Of a stretch of 41,760 nucleotides of DNA, positions 8,366-15,699 are shown piece by piece. A model generated the notes under the pieces. That model was not told where the DNA came from, made no database searches, and saw only the letters and a list, made by a program, of their open reading frames with translations. Origin of the DNA: DAIMFL01 sp964372215 (lineage in GTDB: Bacteria > Pseudomonadota > Alphaproteobacteria > Dongiales > Dongiaceae). Numbering within the stretch: position 1 is the stretch's first letter; the number at the start of each line of letters is the position of its first letter. The stretch lies in contig CAYJQC010000033.1 of assembly GCA_964372215.1 (NCBI GenBank), forward strand, positions 1 to 41,760. The letters are read 5' to 3'. A program made the translations under genes and the position numbers.

Positions 8366-9766
8366 TCAGCCGTGCCACAGCCCTTCCTTGACCAGGTCGT
8401 CCATCACCGCGTTGGTGGCTTGGCGGAGAATCGCGGCCGCCTCGTCGATCTGGGCCGCGGTGATGGTGAGCGGTGGGGACAGCACGACGAGATGCCCCAT
8501 CGGCCGCACCAGCAGGCCGCGCGGCATGGCCTGCTTGATGATGCGATTGCCGAAGTCCCATTCCGCCGGCATCGGCTCCTTGGTCTTGCGGTCCTTGACG
8601 TACTCGACGCAGAGCATCAGCCCCATGCCGCGGACGTCGCCCACGACGGGCATGTCGGCGAGCTCGGCGAACCGCTTTTGGAAATGCGGTCCGATCTGCT
8701 TGACGTGGTCGCACAGCTTTTCGCGCTCGATGATGTCGAGGCTGGCGAGGGCGGCGGCGCAGGCCACCGGATGGGCCGAGTAGGTGAAGCCGTTGGTGAA
8801 GTACTTGCCCTGGCCCTCCGGCCCGGTCAGCGTGGCGTAGAGCCGGTCGGAGACGAAGAACGCGCCGAGCGGCACGTAGCCCGAGGTCAGGCCCTTCGCC
8901 GAGGTGATGATGTCGGGAACGATGTCGAACACCGGCTCGGAGGCGAAGATCTCGCCGAGCCGGCCGAACCCGGTCACCACCTCGTCCGAGATGTAGAGCA
9001 CGCCGTGCTTGCGGCAGACCTCGAGGGTGCGCCGGTGGTAACCCTCGGGCGGCACGATGACGCCGCCCGAGGCCAGGATCGGCTCGCCGATGAAGCAGGC
9101 GACCTTGTCCGGCCCGAGCTCGAGGATCTTGTTCTCGAGATCGGCCACTTTCTGGTCGCAGAATTCCGCGACCGACATGCCGTCCGGTCGCCGATACGGA
9201 TTGGGCGCGGGCAGGTGGTGGACGGTGTCGGTGACGAAATCGAGATTGCCGCGGTCGCCGGGCTTGCCGGACACCGACGCCGACAGATAGGTGCTGCCGT
9301 GATAGGCGGACTCGCGGGTGATGATGTGCTTCTTGGCCGGCTTGCCGATGAAGTTGAAATAGAACTGCACGAAGCGCAGCGCCGAATCGACCGCGGTAGA
9401 CCCGCCGGTGGTGAAGAACACGTGATTGAGATCACCCGGCGTGTAGGCGGCGAGCCGGGTCCCCAGCTCGATCGAGGGCGGCGTGGAGATCAAGCCGAAC
9501 GGCGAAAAATACGCCATCCGCATCGCCTGCTCGGCGATCGCGTCGGCGATCTCGCGGCGCGCATAGCCGACCTGGACGCACCACATCCCGCCGATACCGT
9601 CGATCATCTTCTGGCCGTCGGAGGTGTAGATGTGGACCCCTTCGGCCTCGGCGATGATCAGCGGCTCGCGGGTGCGGGCGGTGCCGAGGTCGATCCAGGG
9701 ATGGATGATGTGATCGCGGTCCTGTTCCCAGAGGGCCTGCGTGTCGTACTTGAGATTGCGGGTCAT
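8366..9766 (-). CDS. Class III aminotransferase (omega-amino acid/putrescine--pyruvate type)
   Basis: Predicted 466 aa PLP enzyme that moves an amino group from a terminal amine or omega-amino acid to an alpha-keto acid. The PLP lysine is K291 in ITSAKGLTSGYVPLGA, and the cofactor aspartate is D261 in SDEVVTGFGRLG. TTGGSTAVDSALRF (about 119-132) and YHGSTYLSASVSG (about 155-167) form the phosphate and substrate pocket. It resembles SpuC and omega-amino acid:pyruvate aminotransferases. It lies 127 bases downstream of a PotD-like polyamine-binding protein gene on the same strand, which supports a polyamine or related amine as substrate. The exact substrate is not determined. Confidence 0.85.
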   Translation of the reverse strand: MTRNLKYDTQALWEQDRDHIIHPWIDLGTARTREPLIIAEAEGVHIYTSDGQKMIDGIGGMWCVQVGYARREIADAIAEQAMRMAYFSPFGLISTPPSIELGTRLAAYTPGDLNHVFFTTGGSTAVDSALRFVQFYFNFIGKPAKKHIITRESAYHGSTYLSASVSGKPGDRGNLDFVTDTVHHLPAPNPYRRPDGMSVAEFCDQKVADLENKILELGPDKVACFIGEPILASGGVIVPPEGYHRRTLEVCRKHGVLYISDEVVTGFGRLGEIFASEPVFDIVPDIITSAKGLTSGYVPLGAFFVSDRLYATLTGPEGQGKYFTNGFTYSAHPVACAAALASLDIIEREKLCDHVKQIGPHFQKRFAELADMPVVGDVRGMGLMLCVEYVKDRKTKEPMPAEWDFGNRIIKQAMPRGLLVRPMGHLVVLSPPLTITAAQIDEAAAILRQATNAVMDDLVKEGLWHG

Positions 9767-9893
9767 GACGGGTTCTCGATCGGTCGTTTTCGGGGTTGTC
9801 GCCTGTCGATGCGCCCGGCGCGCCGTCCCGCGGGGGAACGGCGCGCGGTCGTCAGGCCGGGGCGGCGGCCACCGCCGCCCGATGCAAGTCGCG

Positions 9894-11000
9894 TCAGATG
9901 CCCGCCTTCACGTCCTCGAACATCCGCACGATGTCGTCGAGGCGGCTGTTCTCCTTGCTGAACACGCCGGAGGTGAGCAGCGTCGTCGGATCGCGCGGCA
10001 GGCCGAGGCTGGTCAGGGTCGCGTCGTCCACCAGGTCGAACGACTTCCTGTTCGAGTGGCCGTAACCCTGCTGGGTGATCAGCCATTCGCCGGCCTGCGG
10101 GCTGATGATGGCGTCGATCAGGTCGTGCGCCTTGTCGACCTGCGGCGCGTCCTTCGACATCACCAGGCCGCAGCACCAAGTGAGGATGCCTTCCTTGGGA
10201 CTCATGAAGCGCACCGGCAGGCCCTGGTTGCGCAGGGTCAGGACGGAACTGTTCCAGGCCGAGGAGGCGACCAGCTCGCCGGAGGCGAGGGCCTGCTCCA
10301 TGGTGGTGTTGTCGCCCCAGTAGAAGCGCAGCAGCGGCTTCTGCTTCACCAGCAGGTCCTTGACCTTGGCGATGTCGTCGTCGGTCATGTTGTAGGGGTT
10401 GGCGACCCCGGCGATCAGGGCGGCGATGATGGCGGTGTCCGTCACGTCCTCGCCCATCGACAGCTTGCCCGCATAGCGCTCGTCCCACAGCAGGGTCCAG
10501 GAGTCCTCCTGGACGTCCACGAGATCGGTGCGATAGACGACCGAGGTATTGCCCCAGTCGACGGCGACGAACCACTGCTGGCCCCCTTCGTCCGCGCCGT
10601 TGATCGACTTCAGGGTCGGGAACACGTCACCGAAGTTGGACAGGCGCGAGGCGTCGATCGGTTGCAGGATGCCGGCGTCGCGCCAGCGGCGGATGCGACC
10701 GCTGCAGGGGTGCGACACGTCCACCCGATAGCCGGCGCGGAGCTTGGTGAAGCCTTCCTCCTCCTCGGCGAAGATCGGCATGTTCGGAGTCGTGCCGTAC
10801 TTCTCCACGTAGCCCGGCATGAACTCAGGCACATCATAGCCGCTCCAGGTGAAATAGGTCGCCTGATCCTCGGCGCGCGCCGTGCGCGAGGTCAGCGGCA
10901 TGGTGACGGCCATCAGGCCCACCGAGGCCAGCGCTTTGTGGAAGTCGCGGCGGGTCAGTGTGCCCTCGCCGATGCGGTCGAGAAACTCGTTCTTGTCCAT
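9894..11000 (-). CDS. Periplasmic polyamine-type ABC substrate-binding protein (PotD/PotF-like)
   Basis: Predicted 368 aa. It captures the substrate in the periplasm for the permeases encoded divergently at 11493-14365. The N-terminus has a twin-arginine signal, LTRRDFHKAL with R17-R18, then a hydrophobic stretch and a likely cut after ARA at residue 43, so the protein is probably exported folded by Tat. The mature part shows the binding-protein pattern YFTWSGYDVPEFM, DVSHPC and VDWGNTSVVYRTD found in spermidine/putrescine-family proteins. ATG 11000 has GGGAG 8 bases upstream; ATG 11063 would bury the signal peptide. Ligand identity (polyamine, betaine or other amine) is not certain. Confidence 0.86.
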   Translation of the reverse strand: MDKNEFLDRIGEGTLTRRDFHKALASVGLMAVTMPLTSRTARAEDQATYFTWSGYDVPEFMPGYVEKYGTTPNMPIFAEEEEGFTKLRAGYRVDVSHPCSGRIRRWRDAGILQPIDASRLSNFGDVFPTLKSINGADEGGQQWFVAVDWGNTSVVYRTDLVDVQEDSWTLLWDERYAGKLSMGEDVTDTAIIAALIAGVANPYNMTDDDIAKVKDLLVKQKPLLRFYWGDNTTMEQALASGELVASSAWNSSVLTLRNQGLPVRFMSPKEGILTWCCGLVMSKDAPQVDKAHDLIDAIISPQAGEWLITQQGYGHSNRKSFDLVDDATLTSLGLPRDPTTLLTSGVFSKENSRLDDIVRMFEDVKAGI

Positions 11001-11170
11001 GTCTTGGCTCCCTGGTTCGTGCTGCGTTTCTGCCGCTTTGGCCGGTTCGACCAAAGCTGTCAAGCCGCCACGTCGCGGTCAATCTGTCCATGCCCAAGCC
11101 GTGCTCGCGACCTCCCGCCCGGCGGCGCCCGCGGCCGTGCTTCGACCAAGCCGGCGTACCGGATCGCCCC

Positions 11171-11186
11171 TTGAACGCTCATTCAA
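11171..11186. promoter_or_regulatory. Candidate operator A: TTGAA-N6-TTCAA
   Basis: TTGAACGCTCATTCAA is a 5-bp inverted repeat between the divergent binding-protein and permease genes. Its right part, GCTCATTCAA, recurs exactly at 20522-20531 in the other divergent promoter of the island. BetI operators known in other proteobacteria are built from ATTGAAC/GTTCAAT-like half-sites, and the island encodes a BetI-like regulator. Operator function is inference. Confidence 0.45.
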
Positions 11187-11190
11187 CTGG

Positions 11191-11217
11191 GCCCGGAGAA
11201 TTCGGCTGGCTCCGGGC
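11191..11217. promoter_or_regulatory. Hairpin in binding-protein leader
   Basis: GCCCGGAG at 11191-11198 pairs perfectly with CTCCGGGC at 11210-11217 around an 11-base loop. It abuts candidate operator A. If the binding-protein mRNA starts near 11243, the hairpin is in its 5' leader. It lacks a T-run, so it is not an ordinary terminator. It may stabilise the leader or be an additional protein site. Confidence 0.4.
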
Positions 11218-11249
11218 GAAAAGGTTAGTGTTTTCAGGACGTGAGATGT

Positions 11250-11277
11250 ATTAAATGACCTTTCGACGTGCCGGCAA
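11250..11277 (-). promoter_or_regulatory. Candidate promoter for the PotD-like gene
   Basis: On the minus strand TTGCCG (11277-11272) and TTTAAT (11255-11250) are spaced by 16 bases in one of the few AT-rich stretches here. This fits a sigma-70 -35/-10 pair and would give a leader of about 240 bases containing the hairpin and operator A. The call is by eye only. Confidence 0.4.
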
Positions 11278-11371
11278 AATTGTACCAACCGCCCTGTTGG
11301 CACGCAAGTGGGCCGCGCGGCGGGACGAGGCGACCGGGCGTCGTCGGTGAATCGCGCGCAAGAGATTTTGC

Positions 11372-11399
11372 TTGAGGGCGCGCCGGCTCGGGCTAGAGT
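11372..11399 (+). promoter_or_regulatory. Candidate promoter for the permease operon
   Basis: TTGAGG (11372-11377), a 16-base spacer and TAGAGT (11394-11399) form a possible -35/-10 pair. The same -10 hexamer and the same 16-base spacing occur before the TetR-Rieske gene (TTGAGA, TAGAGT), which makes this pair more credible. The transcript would start near 11406. Confidence 0.4.
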
Positions 11400-11458
11400 T
11401 GAGCGCCGCCGATGCCTCGAATGCAGCGCCGGCTAATGAACGGGGGAGACACGCAGCG

Positions 11459-11500
11459 ATGATCCGAATTCGGCCGGGGGCCGACAGCCCCAATGGTTAG
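11459..11500 (+). CDS. Possible 13-codon leader ORF upstream of the permease gene
   Basis: ATG 11459 opens MIRIRPGADSPNG and stops at TAG 11498-11500, overlapping the permease start at 11493 by eight bases in another frame. GGGGGAG precedes it by about 10 bases, a better ribosome site than the permease itself has. It could act by translational coupling. It is too short to be recognised as a peptide and may be fortuitous. Confidence 0.3.
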   Translation: MIRIRPGADSPNG

Positions 11501-12437
11501 CGCTACCGACAAGGCGCTGGGGCGGGCCTCGCAGCCGGGCGTATTTGGGTCCCTGCGGCGATTCTACACGCGATCGGAAGCGGCCCGCGGCTTCATGCTG
11601 CTGTCGCCGACCTTGGTGGTCATGCTCGGCCTGATGATCATACCGCTCGGCTCCCTGGTGATGCTGAGCTTCGCGACCCAGAACTACTTCGAAATCGACA
11701 ACACCTTCACGCTCAACAATTACGCGACCTTCTTCGACTGGGTCGATTCGCCGATCTACATCGTGCTCCTGCTGCGCTCGATCCGCATGTCGCTGACGGC
11801 GACGCTCGCGGTCGTGCTGCTGGCCTACCCGATGGCCTATTTCCTGGCTTTCCGGGTCACCCGAAACAAGCTGGTGTGGATCATCCTGATCACGGTGCCG
11901 TTCTGGACCAGCTATCTCCTGCGGGTCTTCGCCTGGAAGATCATCCTGGGCTACCAGGGCGTGATCAACTCCGGCCTGATGAATCTCGGCATCATCTCGG
12001 AACCGCTCGAGTTCATCCTCTACAATCCGATCGCGGTCACCATCACCCTGGCGCACGCCTGGGCCGCCTTCGCCATCCTGCCGATCTACGTCTCGCTGGA
12101 GAAGATCGACCGCTCGCTGCTCGAGGCGGCGACCGACCTCGGTGACAACCCGGTACAGCGCTTCTTCCGCGTGACGCTGCCGCTGTCGATGCCCGGCACC
12201 ATCGCGGCGACCCTGCTGGTCTTCATCCCGACCGTCGGCGACTACGTGACGCCGAGCCTGGTGGGCGGCACCTCGGGGATCATGATCGGCAATGTCATCC
12301 AGTCGCTGTTCGGCAAGGCCAACAACCAGCCGCTCGGCTCCGCCGTATCGATCATCTCGATGATCATCATCACGATCCTGGTCTGCTGCTTCCTGTGGGC
12401 GGTGGGCTACGGCCGCATGCGCAAGCGGGGGGCCTGA
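11493..12437 (+). CDS. ABC transporter permease, PotB/PotH-like
   Basis: Predicted 314 aa inner-membrane protein, one half of the transmembrane channel for the polyamine-type transporter. About six hydrophobic segments are visible: the first near residues 35-60, others at LSLTATLAVVLLAYPMAYF-like positions, and the last near 280-305. The cytoplasmic EAA loop that docks on the ATPase reads EAATDLGDNPVQRFFRVTLP at about residues 210-229. An N-terminal cytoplasmic tail of about 30 residues precedes helix 1, as in PotB. It is followed after three bases by the second permease gene. The ribosome site is weak and a short overlapping leader ORF may supply ribosomes. Confidence 0.9.
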   Translation: MVSATDKALGRASQPGVFGSLRRFYTRSEAARGFMLLSPTLVVMLGLMIIPLGSLVMLSFATQNYFEIDNTFTLNNYATFFDWVDSPIYIVLLLRSIRMSLTATLAVVLLAYPMAYFLAFRVTRNKLVWIILITVPFWTSYLLRVFAWKIILGYQGVINSGLMNLGIISEPLEFILYNPIAVTITLAHAWAAFAILPIYVSLEKIDRSLLEAATDLGDNPVQRFFRVTLPLSMPGTIAATLLVFIPTVGDYVTPSLVGGTSGIMIGNVIQSLFGKANNQPLGSAVSIISMIIITILVCCFLWAVGYGRMRKRGA

Positions 12438-12440
12438 GCG

Positions 12441-13247
12441 ATGACCCGCCTGCTGCGCCTCGACATGCTGATGGTCTATGCCGTCGTCTACATGTTCTTC
12501 ATCTATGCGCCGGTGCTGCTGCTGCCGATCTTCTCGTTGAACGACAGCATCTACGTCGCGTTCCCGCTCAAGGGCCTGACCTTCGAATGGTACAGGCAGA
12601 TGGCGAACAACACGGGCATGATCTCGGCGCTCGAAAACAGCGTGAAGGTCGGCTTCGTCGTCGCGATCATCAGCACGGCGTTCGGGCTGCTGGCGGCGAA
12701 GGCGGTGACCCGCTACGAGCTGCCGTGGAAAGGGCCGATCACCGGCCTCATCATGCTGCCGCTGGTGGTGCCCTACATCATCATGGGTATCGCGCTGCTG
12801 TCCTTCGTCCGCCGGACCCTGGGCTTGGATCTGTCGCTGTTCACCATCGGCGCGGCCCATGTTCTGGTCTGCGTGCCGTTCTCCATGCTGGTCCTGATCT
12901 CGCGTCTCGAGGGGTTCGACAAGAATCTGGAGGAGGCGTCGCTCGACCTCGGCGAGACCGGCTGGTCGACCTTCTGGCGCGTGACCTTTCCGCTCGCGAT
13001 CCCCGGGGTGGTGGCGAGCCTGCTGCTGTCATTCACCACGTCATTCGACGAGTTCTTGCTCGCCTTCTTCCTCGCCGGCAACGAGACCACGTTGCCGATC
13101 TTCATCTTTAGCCAGCTGCGCTTTCCCAACCGGTTGCCGAGCGTGCTCTCGCTCGGCACGTGCATTCTGTTGGTGTCGTTCGTCGTCGTCACCTTCTCGG
13201 AGTGGTTGCGCCGCCGGGGCGTGCAGGGCAAGGACTCCGGATTGTAA
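12441..13247 (+). CDS. ABC transporter permease, PotC/PotI-like
   Basis: Predicted 268 aa, second membrane subunit of the same transporter, with about six hydrophobic segments. The EAA loop EEASLDLGETGWSTFWRVTF lies near residues 160-179, and SFTTSFDEFLLAFFLAG in the C-terminal third is typical of PotC/PotI. The start ATG is three bases after the preceding stop, and the stop TAA overlaps the ATG of the ATPase gene by one base (TAATG). The three genes are therefore one translational unit. The pairing of PotB-like and PotC-like permeases with a PotD-like protein is the standard polyamine-family arrangement. Confidence 0.9.
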   Translation: MTRLLRLDMLMVYAVVYMFFIYAPVLLLPIFSLNDSIYVAFPLKGLTFEWYRQMANNTGMISALENSVKVGFVVAIISTAFGLLAAKAVTRYELPWKGPITGLIMLPLVVPYIIMGIALLSFVRRTLGLDLSLFTIGAAHVLVCVPFSMLVLISRLEGFDKNLEEASLDLGETGWSTFWRVTFPLAIPGVVASLLLSFTTSFDEFLLAFFLAGNETTLPIFIFSQLRFPNRLPSVLSLGTCILLVSFVVVTFSEWLRRRGVQGKDSGL

Positions 13248-14365
13248 TGACGATGAGCGCCAGCGACAGCATGATCACGATCCGCAACGTGTCGAAGCAT
13301 TTCGGCGCGGTGCGGGCGGTGGACGATCTCTCGTTCGACATCGGTCGCGGGGAGTTCTTCTCCCTGCTCGGGCCCTCGGGCTGCGGCAAGACCACGCTGC
13401 TGCGGATGCTCGCCGGGTTCGAGGTGCCGACGTCAGGCGAGATCCTGATCGACGGCCAGCCGATGTCGGCGGTGCCGCCGAACGAGCGGCCGACCAACAT
13501 GGTGTTCCAGAACTACGCGATCTTCCCGCATCTGAACGTTCGCCAGAACATCGGCTATGGGCTGCGCCGGCGCAAGATCGACAAGGCCGAGACCAAGCGG
13601 ATGGTCGACGAAGCGCTGGAAATGATCAAGATGCCCGGCTATGGCGAGCGCGGGGCGGACCAGCTCTCCGGCGGCCAGCGGCAGCGCGTGGCGCTGGCCC
13701 GCGCGCTGATCTGCCGGCCCAAGGTGCTGCTGCTGGACGAGCCGCTGGGCGCGCTCGACAAGAAGCTGCGCGAGGAGATGCAGCTCGAGCTCAGGCAGAT
13801 CCAGCGCAACGTCGGGATCACCTTCGTGTTCGTCACCCACGACCAGGAAGAGGCCCTGACCATGTCGGACCGCATCGCGGTCATGTTCAAAGGCAAGGCG
13901 CTGCAGATCGACAATGCGACCCAGCTCTACGAGGCGCCGAACTGCCGCGAAGTCGCCGACTTCATCGGCACCATGAATTTCTTCGAGGGTGTGCTGACGG
14001 GGGTCGAGAACGGCGAGGCGGTGGTGCAGTCCGAGACCGTGGGTACCATTCGTGCCCAGCCGGGCGACTTTGCGCCGCAGCAGAAGATGCCGGTGATCGT
14101 CGCCATCCGCCCGGAGAAGGTCCAGCTCACCTGGGACAAGCCGACCACGGCCGGTACCGTGATCGAGGGCGTGATCGGCAACGAGGCCTATCTCGGCGAC
14201 CGCAGCCACTACTATGTTTCGGTCAAGGGCGGCGAGCAGCGGGTTGCGGTCGCCTATCAGAACATGACGCGCAGCCTCGACAACACGGACATGCGCGGAC
14301 GCACGGTCTGGCTCACTTGGCCGACCGAATCGGCGGTCCTGCTGCCCGGCGCGCCGCCGGCCTGA
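13247..14365 (+). CDS. ABC transporter ATP-binding protein, PotA-like
   Basis: Predicted 372 aa ATPase that powers the PotB/PotC-like channel. Walker A is GPSGCGKTT at residues 42-50, the signature is LSGGQRQRVALARAL near 142, and Walker B with its glutamate is VLLLDEPLGALD near 162. The switch histidine is in FVFVTHDQEEALT. The C-terminal about 120 residues form the regulatory TOBE region (VAIRPEKVQL). The start ATG 13247 overlaps the previous stop, and ATG 13253 is also in frame. Last gene of the plus-strand transporter operon, ending 170 bases before the convergent GcvT-like gene. Confidence 0.93.
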   Translation: MTMSASDSMITIRNVSKHFGAVRAVDDLSFDIGRGEFFSLLGPSGCGKTTLLRMLAGFEVPTSGEILIDGQPMSAVPPNERPTNMVFQNYAIFPHLNVRQNIGYGLRRRKIDKAETKRMVDEALEMIKMPGYGERGADQLSGGQRQRVALARALICRPKVLLLDEPLGALDKKLREEMQLELRQIQRNVGITFVFVTHDQEEALTMSDRIAVMFKGKALQIDNATQLYEAPNCREVADFIGTMNFFEGVLTGVENGEAVVQSETVGTIRAQPGDFAPQQKMPVIVAIRPEKVQLTWDKPTTAGTVIEGVIGNEAYLGDRSHYYVSVKGGEQRVAVAYQNMTRSLDNTDMRGRTVWLTWPTESAVLLPGAPPA

Positions 14366-14456
14366 GCGTGGCGTCGCAAGCGGAAATTGCGGCCGGCCAA
14401 GGCGTCTCGCTGGAGTAGCATCCGCGGCCCGGCGAGCGTCACCCGGGCAGCCATGC

Positions 14457-14477
14457 GGGGGCGCCACAGTGGCCCCC
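14457..14477. terminator. Possible bidirectional hairpin between convergent genes
   Basis: GGGG then GCC (with one C bulged) can pair with GGC then CCCC around a five-base loop. It lies between the stop of the PotA-like gene (14365) and the stop of the GcvT-like gene (14536 on the minus strand). There is no T-run on either side, so termination is only a guess from position and stem strength. Confidence 0.3.
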
Positions 14478-14535
14478 AGGCGCGCGGCAGCGCCGTCCTT
14501 TGCCCCGGGACGACGGTCGACCGGCTGTCGCGGGC

Positions 14536-15696
14536 TCAGACCTTCTTGTGCGGCGGATCGTAGAACGGGCGCGGCACCACGGTGGCCGGCATCATGTTCT
14601 TTTCGATCTTGAGCTCCTTGGTGGTCCAGATGTCGGCCTGAAGCCTGGTGCCGAGGGCGGCGTAGTCGGCTTCGACCGTGGCGATGGCGATGTTGCGCTT
14701 GCAGATCGGCGACCAGAAGGCGGAGGTGACCCGGCCGACCTCCCGATTGCCGCTGTAGAGGAACGAGTCCTCGGCCGGCTTGTTGCCGGCGATGTCGAGT
14801 CCGACGGTGCGCCAGCGCGGCCCGCCGGATTCCTTTTCGCGCAGCAGCGCGCGGCGTCCGACGAAGAACGGCTTGCGGAAATCCACCAGCCAGTCGAAGC
14901 CGAGCTCGAACGGCGAGCGGCGCTGCGAGGGGCGTAGCGTCTGCTCGGCGCCGATGAAGTCGGCATTGACCTGCAGGAAGCCGGCCTCGATGCGGGCGTA
15001 GTTGAGGGCCTGCGAGCCGATCGGCACCAGCCGGGTCGAAACCTGGGTGCGCCACATGCGGTCCCAGAATTCCTCGGCGCGCTGCGGTGGCATCGCGATC
15101 TCGTAGCCGAGGTCGCCGGTGAACCCGGTGCGCGAGACCAGCAGCCTGATGCCGTCGAGCTCGACCTCGACCAGGCGGAAGAACTTGAGCTCGGCGATTC
15201 CAGGCACGCCCATTTGCACCAGCAGCTCGCGTGCCAGCGGACCCTGGACGGTGAGCCCGGCATACTCGCGCGAGGCGTCTTCGATCCTGACGTCCATGCG
15301 CCAGGCGGTGTCCTGGAACCAGCGCAGGTTGTGCTCCTGGACGTTGATCAGGTAGTCGCGCTCGGCCAGCCGGAACACGGTGCCGTCCTCGATCAGCTTG
15401 CCGTTGTCGTCGCACCACAGCGCATAGGCGGCCTGGCCGACCCGGCACTTGGCCATGTCGCGGGTCATCAGCCGGTCCATGAAGGCCGGCGCGTCCGCGC
15501 CGGTGACGCGATAGCGGGTCATCGGCGAGATGTCGTAGACCGACACCGCGTTGCGGATCGCGAAGTACTCGCGCACCACGTTGTCGAACACGCCGACGCC
15601 GAGGAAGCCTTCCCAGCGTTCCCAGCTGTGATTGAGGTTGAACGGCCGCAGCCGCTCGGTGAACGGGGTGGGCAGCAGATTGACTTCGTTCAGCAT
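14536..15696 (-). CDS. GcvT-like aminomethyltransferase (folate-dependent)
   Basis: Predicted 386 aa, in the family of glycine-cleavage T-protein and the folate domains of dimethylglycine and sarcosine oxidases, which pass one-carbon units from an N-methyl amine to tetrahydrofolate. Seen motifs: VSVYDISPMTRYRVTGADA near 50-68, GKLIEDGTVFRLAERDYLIN with the conserved folate aspartate near 104, SRTGFTGDLGYEI near 200, and a C-terminal beta-barrel region from about 290. It lacks an attached FAD domain, so the two FAD oxidoreductases immediately upstream are plausible partners. The gene follows the second oxidoreductase by three bases. It is not the housekeeping gcvT, since no gcvH or gcvP is adjacent. 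Confidence 0.82.
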   Translation of the reverse strand: MLNEVNLLPTPFTERLRPFNLNHSWERWEGFLGVGVFDNVVREYFAIRNAVSVYDISPMTRYRVTGADAPAFMDRLMTRDMAKCRVGQAAYALWCDDNGKLIEDGTVFRLAERDYLINVQEHNLRWFQDTAWRMDVRIEDASREYAGLTVQGPLARELLVQMGVPGIAELKFFRLVEVELDGIRLLVSRTGFTGDLGYEIAMPPQRAEEFWDRMWRTQVSTRLVPIGSQALNYARIEAGFLQVNADFIGAEQTLRPSQRRSPFELGFDWLVDFRKPFFVGRRALLREKESGGPRWRTVGLDIAGNKPAEDSFLYSGNREVGRVTSAFWSPICKRNIAIATVEADYAALGTRLQADIWTTKELKIEKNMMPATVVPRPFYDPPHKKV

Positions 15697-15699
15697 GGG

